A DNA stretch of 64,000 bases from positions 1-64,000 of the forward strand of contig JAZQZC010000046.1 in the NCBI GenBank assembly GCA_045633845.1, read 5' to 3'. This DNA is from RGIG4708 sp045633845. GTDB lineage: Bacteria; Bacillota; Clostridia; UMGS1810. Within the stretch, counting starts at the first letter, position 1. Every line of letters starts with the position of its first letter. The notes below the pieces were generated by a model. That model did not search any database and was not told the DNA's origin. It saw nothing but the letters and a program-made list of their open reading frames with translations. A program made the translations under genes and the position numbers. Positions 34,582 to 43,099 of this stretch are shown one piece after another.

Positions 34582-36294
34582 ATGAAAAAAAGATTGTTGT
34601 CAGTTGTTATGATTGTGCTGCTTATGTGCACAAATTTTACGTCTTGCAAGGCGCAGGTACCCCAAGTACAAAATATTGGCAGTGAGCATTTTAAAACGAT
34701 ATATATTCCTTATGAAACAGATTACAATGCAAGGGTTGTTATAAAAGCAAGATTTGCCGATACAAAGGAGCCCATAAGTATGTCTCAAACCTACAGCGAC
34801 AGGTTGTATGCAAAAGTTCCCATTGCAGATTCCCAAAGAGAAATTGAGGCTTTTGAAACTCAGGAGCTTGAATTTGTTGATTATGATTATTCTTACGAGT
34901 TCCACTGCTTTGAAGAGCTTTCACGTACAGGCGTTGTAAAAGGTAACGAGAATGGCGAGGCACTTCCTTTTGCAAATGTTACAAGGGCAGAGGCAACTGC
35001 AATGCTTATGCGGCTTTTGGGTCTTGAAAATGTACCATCTGCAAATGCAGTAAAAAATTTTAATGACGTATCCAAAAATGACTGGTTTTACTCTGTGGTA
35101 ATGTCGGCATATAATTGTGGGATTGTACAGGGTGACTCTGATACCACATTTTCACCTGAGCGCAATGTCACAAGGGAAGAGGTTACCGTTATGGCAGCTC
35201 GTGCAATTAAGTATGCAGGTCTTGGTTATCCCGGCAGCAGTAATATCAACGCCAAAGACCTAAACAAAATATCGCACTGGGCAAAGGATGCATATGCAAT
35301 AATCGGTAATTATGTAAACAGTGATTATGACGATACCGACCCTGAAAATCCAGTAAGAATATTAGACCCTCAAAAAGCTGCTACACGATATGATGTTGCG
35401 AGCTTGTTTTACAACATTGTTCTTCGCTGCTGCGTATATCCGTCACCGTCTGCAGAGCAATTCGGCTTTGACAAGCAAATGCCTGTAATTGACGGCTCAA
35501 CTTCTACATATCCCTTTACTCAGGTGGTGTATGACAGCTTGTTTTACAATGGATATGTGCACCCGTCAAAGCCAGCAAGCCACAGCAAAAGTCATACATC
35601 ATACCAGCGGCTTATAAACGGCGAAATAGATATGATGTTTGCATCAGTTTACCCTGCAAGCGATATACTCCAAATGGCAAAGCAAAAGGGCGTTGAGCTA
35701 GAGCTTATACCGATTGCTTACGATGCAATGATTTTCTTTACCAATGCAGACAATCCTGCAACAGGGCTTACAAGCGAACAGATAAGTAACATATATGTAA
35801 ATAATGCATATCAAAACTGGAACCAAGTGGGCGGCACTAATGCACTTTTGTATCCGTACTGCCGCAACAACGACAGCGGCAGCCACGCACAAATGGAAAA
35901 GCACTTTTTAAACGGCAGCGAAATACACAAGGACATCCGGGCAGAATCCACATCAATCGCAATGGCGTCGGTTCTTACCGATGTAATAGATGCAAAAACA
36001 ACCGACCCATTGGGCTATGCTCTCGGGTACAGCATTTATTATTACTACCACAATGCAGATGCGGTGCTTGGCACAAAGCAGCATCTCAAATTGCTTTCAA
36101 TAGATGGAGTATATCCCAATGATGATACCATTGCAGACGGCAGTTATCCGCTTTCAAACAATACTTATGTTGTAATACGAAAAGATACTCCCGAAAATTC
36201 TCCTGCACGCAAAATGGCGCAATTTATGCTTACGGAGCAGGGACAGCAGTGCGTTGAGGGCGCAGGCTTTGGAAAATTAAAGATAATAGAATAA
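34582..36294 (+). CDS. Lipoprotein with SLH repeats and a PstS-like substrate-binding domain
   Basis: A 570-residue exported protein. The N-terminus has a signal peptide with a lipobox-like FTSC (Cys 22). SLH-type repeats lie at about 105-290 (FANVTRAEATAMLMRLLGL, then FNDVSKNDWFYSVVMSAYNC). The C-terminal half (about 295-565) resembles the PstS/PBP-like phosphate-binding fold: MPVIDGSTSTYPFTQVVYDS (the anion-binding Ser/Thr loop), INGEIDMMFAS, GLTSEQISNIY and the NDSGSHAQ motif. This is an unusual pairing of a wall-binding module with a solute receptor. No pst permease genes adjoin it, so it may store, sense or present phosphate at the wall. Confidence 0.85.
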   Translation: MKKRLLSVVMIVLLMCTNFTSCKAQVPQVQNIGSEHFKTIYIPYETDYNARVVIKARFADTKEPISMSQTYSDRLYAKVPIADSQREIEAFETQELEFVDYDYSYEFHCFEELSRTGVVKGNENGEALPFANVTRAEATAMLMRLLGLENVPSANAVKNFNDVSKNDWFYSVVMSAYNCGIVQGDSDTTFSPERNVTREEVTVMAARAIKYAGLGYPGSSNINAKDLNKISHWAKDAYAIIGNYVNSDYDDTDPENPVRILDPQKAATRYDVASLFYNIVLRCCVYPSPSAEQFGFDKQMPVIDGSTSTYPFTQVVYDSLFYNGYVHPSKPASHSKSHTSYQRLINGEIDMMFASVYPASDILQMAKQKGVELELIPIAYDAMIFFTNADNPATGLTSEQISNIYVNNAYQNWNQVGGTNALLYPYCRNNDSGSHAQMEKHFLNGSEIHKDIRAESTSIAMASVLTDVIDAKTTDPLGYALGYSIYYYYHNADAVLGTKQHLKLLSIDGVYPNDDTIADGSYPLSNNTYVVIRKDTPENSPARKMAQFMLTEQGQQCVEGAGFGKLKIIE

Positions 36295-36312
36295 GATTGT
36301 ATTGATACATCG

Positions 36313-36342
36313 GCAGCAGGAATGATTTCCTGCTGCTTTTTT
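36313..36342 (+). terminator. Terminator after the SLH/PstS-like gene
   Basis: GCAGCAGGAA-tgat-TTCCTGCTGC (36313-36336) followed by a run of T. Confidence 0.95.
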
Positions 36343-36350
36343 AGCGTGTT

Positions 36351-36875
36351 TTATTTGTCAAAATTGTCGTAAAATACCACCTCATCAATAGGGCGGAACT
36401 GTGAGTGGAGATTAAGAGGCTTTGCATCTTTGTCAGGGTATCCCATAACAAGCAGAGCCAACGGTTCAATATTTTGAGGTATATTAAATTCCTCTTTCAT
36501 TTTAAATGGGTCAAAGTGCATTACCCAACAGGTGCCTACGCCTATTGAGTGTGCCTCGAGCATCATATGAGTTGTCACAATTGCAGCGTCAACAGGGGCA
36601 GACAAAGCACCATCGTAAGGTCTTTTCCAGGTTTCGTCTTTGTTGTAGCACACAAGCATTGCAGTTGGTGCGCCAAAGTGACATTTGGTGCATTCTTTTA
36701 ATTTTTGTATCGCTTGGTCGGTATTTAATACCAAAATTCTTTGAGGCTGGTAATTGCATCCCGTAGGGGCAAGGTGACCTGCCTTAAGTATTTTGTCAAT
36801 AACCTCTTGTTCAAGATGCTTGTTTTCAAAATTTCGTACAGAGTATCTTTCTGCTGCAAGCTTTAAAAAATCCAT
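36351..36875 (-). CDS. Nitroreductase family protein
   Basis: Start at 36875 follows AGGAGG; the frame extends 20 codons upstream without a ribosome site. The 174-residue flavoprotein opens FLKLAAERYSVRNF, with the FMN-binding Arg/Ser motif, then HLAPTGCNYQPQRILV, SIGVGTCWVMHFDP and LLVMGYPDKDAKPL. It reduces nitro or quinone-like compounds with NAD(P)H; the real substrate is not evident. It contains CTKCHF, unusual in the family but not clearly a cluster site. Divergent from the GNAT gene. Confidence 0.9.
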   Translation of the reverse strand: MDFLKLAAERYSVRNFENKHLEQEVIDKILKAGHLAPTGCNYQPQRILVLNTDQAIQKLKECTKCHFGAPTAMLVCYNKDETWKRPYDGALSAPVDAAIVTTHMMLEAHSIGVGTCWVMHFDPFKMKEEFNIPQNIEPLALLVMGYPDKDAKPLNLHSQFRPIDEVVFYDNFDK

Positions 36876-36945
36876 TGTTTGTACCTCCTGTTTATTATGT
36901 AATTGTATTTTATCATATTGTCTGACAAAATTCAATTATACTGTG

Positions 36946-36974
36946 TTGAATTTAATGAAAATGTTTGTTATAAT
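36946..36974 (+). promoter_or_regulatory. Promoter of the GNAT acetyltransferase gene
   Basis: TTGAAT (36946-36951), a 17-base spacer and TATAAT (36969-36974), 28 bases before the ATG. Confidence 0.8.
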
Positions 36975-37001
36975 TAATAAAAACTAACAAGGCGGTATAA
37001 T

Positions 37002-37418
37002 ATGACATCAAAAACATTTAAGGGATTGCCCAAAGAGGCAAAGCAAATAAGACAACAGGTTTTTATAAAAGAGCAGGGCTTTAAAAGTGAATATGACGAA
37101 AAAGACGATATTGCAACACACATCGTAATATACGACGGAGATGAGGCGGTTGCAACCTGCAGATTGTATGAAATTGAGCCAAAAGGAACATATATGTTTG
37201 GCAGATTGGCAGTAAAAAAGGAGCTTCGCGGCAAAGGCATCGGCAGTATGGTGATGTTGGAGGCTCAAAAATTTGCTGCGCAAAACGGCGGTAGCTGCAT
37301 AGTACTTCATGCGCAAATTGGCGCAAAAGAGTTTTACAACAAGGTTGGTTTTAGCGAGTACGGCGAAGTAGAGTATGAGCAGGGGCGTCCTCATATATGG
37401 ATGAAAAAACAATTTTAA
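37002..37418 (+). CDS. GNAT-family N-acetyltransferase
   Basis: A 138-residue protein of the ElaA/YjcF-like branch: IRQQVFIKEQGFKSEYDEKD at the N-terminus, ATCRLYEI, then the acetyl-CoA binding loop LAVKKELRGKGIGSMVMLEA (about 67-86) and AQIGAKEFYNKVGF. The substrate is unknown. Its start is preceded by AAGGCGG. It is a single gene between a promoter and a terminator. Confidence 0.88.
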   Translation: MTSKTFKGLPKEAKQIRQQVFIKEQGFKSEYDEKDDIATHIVIYDGDEAVATCRLYEIEPKGTYMFGRLAVKKELRGKGIGSMVMLEAQKFAAQNGGSCIVLHAQIGAKEFYNKVGFSEYGEVEYEQGRPHIWMKKQF

Positions 37419-37431
37419 GTTAAAACAAAAT

Positions 37432-37462
37432 CCCCTCTTATGCGTTGTGTGCATAAGAGGGG
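37432..37462. terminator. Bidirectional terminator between the GNAT gene and spoVG
   Basis: CCCCTCTTATGC (37432-37443) pairs with GCATAAGAGGGG (37451-37462), loop of 7. On the minus strand it is followed by ATTTTGTTTT, so it mainly ends spoVG. Confidence 0.88.
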
Positions 37463-37482
37463 TAATTAGTTATTGGCAATAT

Positions 37483-37755
37483 TTATTCGGCAGCTTCTTC
37501 AACAGGAGCTTCGTTGTAAGCTTCAATTACTTTTGTTTCAATATATTGTCTCGCCTCAAAATTGATTGGGTGAGCCACATCCTTAAATGTGCCGTCTTTC
37601 AATCTTTTGTTAGGCATTGCTACAAAAATTTTGTCATTGTTTTCAATAACTTTAACATCGTGAATTGCAAAGCAATCGTCAAATGTTATTGAAGCAATAG
37701 CTTTCATTTTGCTGTCTGTAGCAAATTTTTTGATTTTAATGTTTGTGATTTCCAT
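37483..37755 (-). CDS. spoVG: Septation/sporulation regulator SpoVG
   Basis: Start at 37755 follows AAAGGAG; earlier in-frame codons lack a ribosome site. The 90-residue product reads MEITNIKIKKF, then ASITFDDCFAIHDVKVIE, GIFV-like KIFVAMPNKRLKDGTFKDVA and HPINFEARQYIE, the SpoVG pattern. SpoVG is a small nucleic-acid-binding protein affecting sporulation, septation and capsule or toxin genes in Firmicutes. The Glu/Ala-rich tail (EAPVEEAAE) is typical. Monocistronic. Confidence 0.96.
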   Translation of the reverse strand: MEITNIKIKKFATDSKMKAIASITFDDCFAIHDVKVIENNDKIFVAMPNKRLKDGTFKDVAHPINFEARQYIETKVIEAYNEAPVEEAAE

Positions 37756-37962
37756 AATCTTTCTCCTTTGCGAATCGACAAATCGATACTTAGTTATATT
37801 CATTATAGTTAAATTGTGCAAATTTGTCAACACTTTAAAATGCTGATATACAATTTTTGGTTATCGTCAACAAATAGTTGTTGTTTTTTTTGTTACAAAT
37901 TACATCGTTAATACAAGTCCTGTCACACTAATAAATATTTTACTATTAATTACATAAAATAT

Positions 37963-37991
37963 TTGAAGTGTAAAGCTTTTTGTGGTATACT
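37963..37991 (+). promoter_or_regulatory. Promoter of the M16 peptidase pair
   Basis: TTGAAG (37963-37968), a 17-base spacer and TATACT (37986-37991), about 32 bases before the first peptidase start. Confidence 0.75.
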
Positions 37992-38023
37992 ATAATGTAT
38001 AATGATTTTGGAGGTTACAAAAT

Positions 38024-39283
38024 ATGGATACGTTTAAAATAAAAGATAACATAAATTTGTATTATATCAAAGACGATAAGTACAAAACAACCTCAATTAC
38101 CGCTTATGTAAACCGCAGGCTCAAAAGGGAAGAGGTTACCAAAAACGCCCTTCTTTCAAAGGTGCTTGCCAGAGGCACATCCAAATATAACACTATCGAA
38201 ACTATAAATGAGCATCTCGAAAACTTATACGGCACTCTTTACAGCATAGATGTTTTAAAAAAGGCAAATGTTCAGTGCCTGCAGTGCTCGGTAAGCAACA
38301 TATCCGACAAATACACAGGCGAAAATATAACTGCCGAGTCAACAAAGCTTATGCTTGACTTTTTGTTTGACCCATATGTTGTGGGCGGCGTGTTTGACAA
38401 AGACTATGTTGAGGGCGAAAAGCAGAATTTAAAGGATGATATCGAGGCAATTGTAAACGACAAACGCTCCTATGCCAATATGCGCGTTATAGAAGAAATG
38501 TGCAAGGGCGAGGACAATGCAATTATGGATTGCGGCTACGTGGAGGATTTGCCCGATATAAATAATGCAAATCTTTACGAGCATTACAAAAACATAATTT
38601 TTGCAAGCCCCATTGACATTTATGTTGTAGGCGATACCGATATTGAGAATATCAAAAATGTTATATCACAATACTTGTCGCAATATCAATTTGATATAGC
38701 AGACATAACCTGCGACAAATCGGTAAAAAAAGCCGAACAAATTAAATACGTTGACGAGTGTATGGCTGTAAATCAGGGCAAGCTTGCAATTGGACTTCGC
38801 ACAGGCATAAATATAGACAATCCTCTGTACTATGCGTTGCTTGTGGGCAACAGTATTTTTGGTGCAGGTGCTCATTCCAAACTGTTTAACAACGTGCGTG
38901 AAAAAATGAGCTTGTGCTATTATGCTTCATCAAGGCTTGACAAATTTAACGCGCTTATGATTGTAAGCTCAGGCATAGAATTTGCCAACTACGACAAAGC
39001 AAAAAGTGAGATTTTTGTTCAGCTTGATGCAGTAAAGCAAGGCGATTTTACTGATGATGAACTGCAAATTGCAAAAAGCTTTATAATCAACAGCTACAAT
39101 TCGTTTTTTGACAGTCCGTATATGCTTAAGGATTATTACTTTGGTCAAAAATTTTGTATGAGCAAAGACAGCCTTGAAGCTGCAATTGCAAAGGTTGATG
39201 CTGTTACAAAGCAGGATATAATTGACGCATTTTCACACATTACTGCCGATACAGTGTATTTTTTAAAGGGTAAGGAGGCGTAA
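38024..39283 (+). CDS. M16-family peptidase-like protein, non-catalytic partner (YmfF-like)
   Basis: A 419-residue two-domain M16 fold (NVNRRLKREEVTKNALLSKV at the N-terminus; LRTGINIDNPLYYALLVGNS and NNVREKMSLCYYASSRL in the second half). The zinc motif HxxEH of the family is absent, so it is a structural or inactive half, as in other split M16 heterodimers. The active partner starts 3 bases after its stop, so they form an operon and very likely a complex. Family comparison is with YmfF of Bacillus. GGAGG precedes the ATG. Confidence 0.9.
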   Translation: MDTFKIKDNINLYYIKDDKYKTTSITAYVNRRLKREEVTKNALLSKVLARGTSKYNTIETINEHLENLYGTLYSIDVLKKANVQCLQCSVSNISDKYTGENITAESTKLMLDFLFDPYVVGGVFDKDYVEGEKQNLKDDIEAIVNDKRSYANMRVIEEMCKGEDNAIMDCGYVEDLPDINNANLYEHYKNIIFASPIDIYVVGDTDIENIKNVISQYLSQYQFDIADITCDKSVKKAEQIKYVDECMAVNQGKLAIGLRTGINIDNPLYYALLVGNSIFGAGAHSKLFNNVREKMSLCYYASSRLDKFNALMIVSSGIEFANYDKAKSEIFVQLDAVKQGDFTDDELQIAKSFIINSYNSFFDSPYMLKDYYFGQKFCMSKDSLEAAIAKVDAVTKQDIIDAFSHITADTVYFLKGKEA

Positions 39284-39286
39284 CAG

Positions 39287-40573
39287 ATGGAATACAACAA
39301 GGTTTATTATGAAGATATAAACGAAACTATATACTGCGGTGTGCACAGCACAGGTCTTGGCGTGTTTGTAATACCAAAGCCCGGTTTTTCAAAAAAATAT
39401 GCCATATTCGGCACAAAATTTGGTTCGGTAAATAACAAATTTGTTCCTCTCGGTGAAAGTGAGCCTATATCCGTTCCCGACGGTGTTGCTCATTTTCTGG
39501 AGCACAAAATGTTTGAGCAGAGCGACGGCAGCAATGCCTTTGACAAATTTTCAAAATACGGTGCAAATGCAAATGCATACACCTCGTTTACCTGTACCTG
39601 CTATTTGTTTTCGTGTACGCAGAATTTTAACGAGAGCTTTGAGCACTTATTAAAATATGTGCAGGAGCCGTACTTTACCGACGAAAATGTAAGCAAGGAG
39701 CAGGGTATAATAGGTCAGGAAATCCGTATGTACGATGACGAGGGTTCCTGGCAGGTTGCCATAAATATGCTCAAGGCACTGTATCACAACAATCCTGTGC
39801 GTATAGACATTGCAGGCACAGTAGAAAGTATTTCGCAAATTACCAAAGACACACTTTATAAATGCTACAACACCTACTACAACCCATCAAATATGGCGGT
39901 AACGGTGTGCGGTGACGTTGACCCTGATGAGATATTCAACATTGTAGAGAGCTGCATCGACAACGACAGACCAAGCGGACAGGTAACATCTGTATTTCCC
40001 GACGAACCTGAGAGCATATGCCAAAGCTATATCGAAACAAAATCTGCAGTTGCTCTGCCTCTTTTCAGCCTTGGCTTTAAAGATAATGTAAAGGCAAAAG
40101 GCGACGAGCTTTTAAAGAGAGAAATTGCCATAAATATCATCAGCAAGCTTATATGCGGCAAAAGCAGCAGCCTTTACACCAGGCTTTATGAGAGTGGACT
40201 TATTAACGAGGAATTTGGCTTTGACATAATGGTGGAGGAGTTGTTCAGTTGTGCGGCAATGTGCGGAGAAAGCAACGACCCCAAAGCAGTTCAGAGTGCC
40301 ATTGTTGACGAAATTAACAGAGTACGTAAAGAGGGCTTTGACAAAGATGCATTACAAAGAGTCAAAAAAGCATATCTCGGCAGCTTTTTGCGCGGGTTTA
40401 ACGACGTTGAGCAAATTGCAGGCAGCGTTGAGCGCAACATCCTCAGCGGTGTAAATATCTTCAACTTTGGCAAGGTTCATTCCGAGGTTGATATGGATTA
40501 TATAAACAAAGTATTTGACGAAGTATTCAGAGAGGACACTATGGCAATGAGTGTAGTGTGGCCAATCGAATAA
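39287..40573 (+). CDS. M16-family zinc metallopeptidase (YmfH-like)
   Basis: A 428-residue peptidase with the inverted zinc motif HFLEH (HxxEH) near residue 67 in GVAHFLEHKMFEQSDGSNAF, a downstream zinc-ligand Glu within QEIRMYDDEGS, and C-terminal M16 domain features (LYTRLYESGLINEEFGFDI). With the preceding gene it forms the two-chain arrangement of YmfF/YmfH. These peptidases degrade small unfolded or signal peptides. AAGGAGG lies 5-8 bases before the ATG. Confidence 0.93.
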   Translation: MEYNKVYYEDINETIYCGVHSTGLGVFVIPKPGFSKKYAIFGTKFGSVNNKFVPLGESEPISVPDGVAHFLEHKMFEQSDGSNAFDKFSKYGANANAYTSFTCTCYLFSCTQNFNESFEHLLKYVQEPYFTDENVSKEQGIIGQEIRMYDDEGSWQVAINMLKALYHNNPVRIDIAGTVESISQITKDTLYKCYNTYYNPSNMAVTVCGDVDPDEIFNIVESCIDNDRPSGQVTSVFPDEPESICQSYIETKSAVALPLFSLGFKDNVKAKGDELLKREIAINIISKLICGKSSSLYTRLYESGLINEEFGFDIMVEELFSCAAMCGESNDPKAVQSAIVDEINRVRKEGFDKDALQRVKKAYLGSFLRGFNDVEQIAGSVERNILSGVNIFNFGKVHSEVDMDYINKVFDEVFREDTMAMSVVWPIE

Positions 40574-40587
40574 AAGGTTGTGACATA

Positions 40588-41448
40588 ATGAAATCGTATG
40601 TGGAATTTCCGCATTTGAATTTAAAATTAAATATAGACAGAGTTGCGTTCAGCATAGGTGGCATTGACATATACTGGTACGGAATTATTATAGCAGCAGG
40701 GCTTATTCTCGGTGTTTTGCTTGCAACAAAAATTGCTCAAAAAAAAGGGCTCACATCAGACAATATACTTGATGTTGTAATTGTTGGGCTCCCGGTGTGT
40801 GTAGTATGTGCAAGGCTTTATTATGTTGTATTTGAGTTGGAGAGGTACAGCGGCAATATTGCCGAAATATTTAATATACGCAACGGCGGTATTGCCATAT
40901 ACGGAGCCATTATCGGCGGTATTTTAACAGGAGCAGTATATTGCAAAATCAAAAAAATAAGCTTTTTAAAGCTGGCAGATACTGCATCCTTTGGCTTGCT
41001 CACAGGGCAGATAATAGGCAGATGGGGCAACTTTTTTAACCAGGAGGCATACGGCGGCAACACAACTCTGCCGTGGGGTATGACAGGCTCGGGTATTATT
41101 AAAGATTTGCAAAAAATGAGCAATAGCGGCATAAATATCAATCCCGAAATTCCCGTACATCCCACATTTTTGTATGAGTCATTGTGGAATTTGTGCGTGC
41201 TTGGAATTATTTACTATATTTTTAACAAAAAGCACAAATTTGACGGAGCGGAGTTTTTCACATACATTGCTCTTTATGGTGTGGGCAGATTTTTTATTGA
41301 GGGCTTAAGGACAGACAGCCTTATGCTTATGGGGCTGCGCGTTTCACAAATTGTGGCAATTTTGTGTGTAATAGCAGGTGTTTGTATGCTTGTGTATTGC
41401 AATAAAAACAAAAGTGTAAAAAATTTGAATTTAAGTATTGAAAAATAA
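40588..41448 (+). CDS. lgt: Prolipoprotein diacylglyceryl transferase
   Basis: A 286-residue membrane enzyme with about seven hydrophobic segments. The signature GQIIGRWGNFFNQEAYG (about 150) and the catalytic region with HPTFLYESLWN, then GVGRFFIEGLRTDSL, are all present. It moves diacylglycerol from phosphatidylglycerol to the lipobox Cys of prolipoproteins, such as the PstS-like one upstream. The start at 40588 is the ATG after the peptidase stop; the frame is open to 40558 but overlaps the peptidase gene. The ribosome site is weak (AAAGG, 10 bases away). Confidence 0.95.
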   Translation: MKSYVEFPHLNLKLNIDRVAFSIGGIDIYWYGIIIAAGLILGVLLATKIAQKKGLTSDNILDVVIVGLPVCVVCARLYYVVFELERYSGNIAEIFNIRNGGIAIYGAIIGGILTGAVYCKIKKISFLKLADTASFGLLTGQIIGRWGNFFNQEAYGGNTTLPWGMTGSGIIKDLQKMSNSGININPEIPVHPTFLYESLWNLCVLGIIYYIFNKKHKFDGAEFFTYIALYGVGRFFIEGLRTDSLMLMGLRVSQIVAILCVIAGVCMLVYCNKNKSVKNLNLSIEK

Positions 41449-41497
41449 CAATTTTGATAGTAAAATTATAATGTAAGTATAAAGAGAGGTGAGCAGA

Positions 41498-41593
41498 ATG
41501 GACGCAGGAGCCATACGGAGTGCGGAAATAATATCAGACAAGCCTGTCGGGTGCAGCCCTGTGTTTGTCTGCTTGTTTTTGGTGCATAATTAA
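41498..41593 (+). CDS. Leader ORF upstream of mgtE
   Basis: A 31-codon frame, starting MDAGAIRSAEII and ending FVCLFLVHN, preceded by AGAGAGGTGAG at a good distance for a ribosome site. It lies 45 bases before mgtE and contains within its second half a stem-loop followed by CTTGTTTTT. Such a uORF-hairpin pair is a common design for translation-coupled attenuation of metal transporters. The peptide itself is not from any family I know. Confidence 0.45.
   Translation: MDAGAIRSAEIISDKPVGCSPVFVCLFLVHN
41535..41580 (+). terminator. Attenuator-like hairpin in the mgtE leader
   Basis: CAGACAA (41535-41541) pairs with TTGTCTG (41565-41571), with an inner GGG-TGCAG-CCC stem, followed by CTTGTTTTT. 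It lies inside the leader ORF, so ribosome position would decide whether it forms. Confidence 0.5.
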
Positions 41594-41638
41594 TGTATCG
41601 GCACTCCTTATTGTATTAAAAATAGGGAGGTTTTGTAT

Positions 41639-43057
41639 TTGAATGAAAATGAAGTAAATGTTTATGAGTATGCAGCGCAGCTCCTTCGGAACAGAGAGTA
41701 CATTACCCTCAAAAATGTTTTGGCAGAGCTTAACCCTGCAGATATTGCCATTATTTTTGAAGAGCTTACACTCAACGAGCTTGTAATAGTGTTTAGGCTC
41801 CTTCCAAAAGATTTGGCAGCAGACACATTTGTAGAAATGGAATCGGAGCATCAGGAAGCACTGATACATTCTTTTTCGGATGCGGAGCTCAGAGAGGTGC
41901 TCGACGAGCTTTACCTTGACGATACAGTTGATATTATTGAGGAAATGCCTGCAAATGTTGTAAAAAAGATATTGCGCAACACCGACAATGCAACACGCAA
42001 GCATATTAACGAGCTGCTAAGATACCCCGAGGACTCTGCGGGAAGCATTATGACCATTGAGTTTGTGAGTCTGCGCAAAAATATGACAGTGTCGGAGGCG
42101 CTTACAAGAATAAGGCGTACAGGTGTTGATAAAGAAACAATCTATACCTGCTATGTTACCGAAAAAAACAACAAGCTTTTAGGTCTTGTAACCGCAAAAA
42201 CACTTCTTCTGGCAAACGAGGATGATGTTATCGAAGATATAATGGAAACAAACATTATACACGTTAACACCCATATGGATAAAGAAAATGTTGCTTCTAT
42301 GTTTGACAAATATCATTTTCTTGCAATGCCTGTTACTGATGATGAGGAACGGCTTGTTGGCATCGTAACCGTCGATGATGCTATTGAGGTTATGACCGAC
42401 GAGGCTACAGAGGATATCGAAAAGATGGCGGCTATTACCCCTGGTGAAAAGCCGTATTTGCGCACAGGCGTGTTTGAGACATACCTGAGCCGCGTACCAT
42501 GGCTTTTAATACTTATGATATCTGCCGCATTTACACAGGGTGTTATAAACTCCTTTGAGGGGGCACTTGCTACTTGCGTTGTACTTACAGGCTATATTCC
42601 AATGATAATGTCTACAGGCGGTAATTCGGGCAGCCAGTCATCGGTATCTGTCATACGTGCACTGTCACTTAATGACATTGAGATGGGTGATATATTCAAA
42701 ATTTTGTGGAAAGAGGCACGTGTTTCGCTCCTTTGCGGAATAACTCTTGCAGTTGCCAATTTCGCCAAAATGATGATTTTTGACAAAGGCACAATTGTAA
42801 ATTCCATTGCAGGCGGTTCGGGATGGATAGCAACACTTCCGCCTGTGTATGCGGCGGTTTTTGTGTCGGCAGTTGTTTGCATAACAATTATGATTACTGT
42901 TTTTTGCGCAAAGGTGGTGGGCTGCAGCCTGCCGATACTTGCAAAAAGGCTTGGCTTTGACCCTGCGGTTATGGCAAACCCATTTATAACAACAATCGTT
43001 GACGCCCTTTCGCTTGTGGTATATTTTACAGTAGCAACAAATATTTTGCATTTATAA
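41639..43057 (+). CDS. mgtE: Magnesium transporter MgtE
   Basis: Start TTG 41639, 8 bases after AGGGAGG; TTG at 41633 would leave only 2 bases. The 472-residue protein has the superhelical N domain (ADIAIIFEELTLNELVIVFR), a CBS pair (about 130-255), and a five-segment membrane domain with the selectivity-filter region GGNSGSQSSVSVIRALSL and a final helix AVMANPFITTIVDALSLVVY. It is a Mg2+ channel gated by cytosolic Mg2+ through its CBS and N domains. The leader ORF and hairpin upstream may add mRNA-level control. Confidence 0.96.
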   Translation: MNENEVNVYEYAAQLLRNREYITLKNVLAELNPADIAIIFEELTLNELVIVFRLLPKDLAADTFVEMESEHQEALIHSFSDAELREVLDELYLDDTVDIIEEMPANVVKKILRNTDNATRKHINELLRYPEDSAGSIMTIEFVSLRKNMTVSEALTRIRRTGVDKETIYTCYVTEKNNKLLGLVTAKTLLLANEDDVIEDIMETNIIHVNTHMDKENVASMFDKYHFLAMPVTDDEERLVGIVTVDDAIEVMTDEATEDIEKMAAITPGEKPYLRTGVFETYLSRVPWLLILMISAAFTQGVINSFEGALATCVVLTGYIPMIMSTGGNSGSQSSVSVIRALSLNDIEMGDIFKILWKEARVSLLCGITLAVANFAKMMIFDKGTIVNSIAGGSGWIATLPPVYAAVFVSAVVCITIMITVFCAKVVGCSLPILAKRLGFDPAVMANPFITTIVDALSLVVYFTVATNILHL

Positions 43058-43058
43058 T

Positions 43059-43095
43059 AAAAATGGTACAAACAATTTATGTTTGTACCATTTTT
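43059..43095. terminator. Bidirectional terminator between mgtE and carB-dapF
   Basis: AAAAATGGTACAAACA (43059-43074) pairs perfectly with TGTTTGTACCATTTTT (43080-43095), giving a T-run in both directions between convergent genes. Confidence 0.94.
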
Positions 43096-43099
43096 GTAT

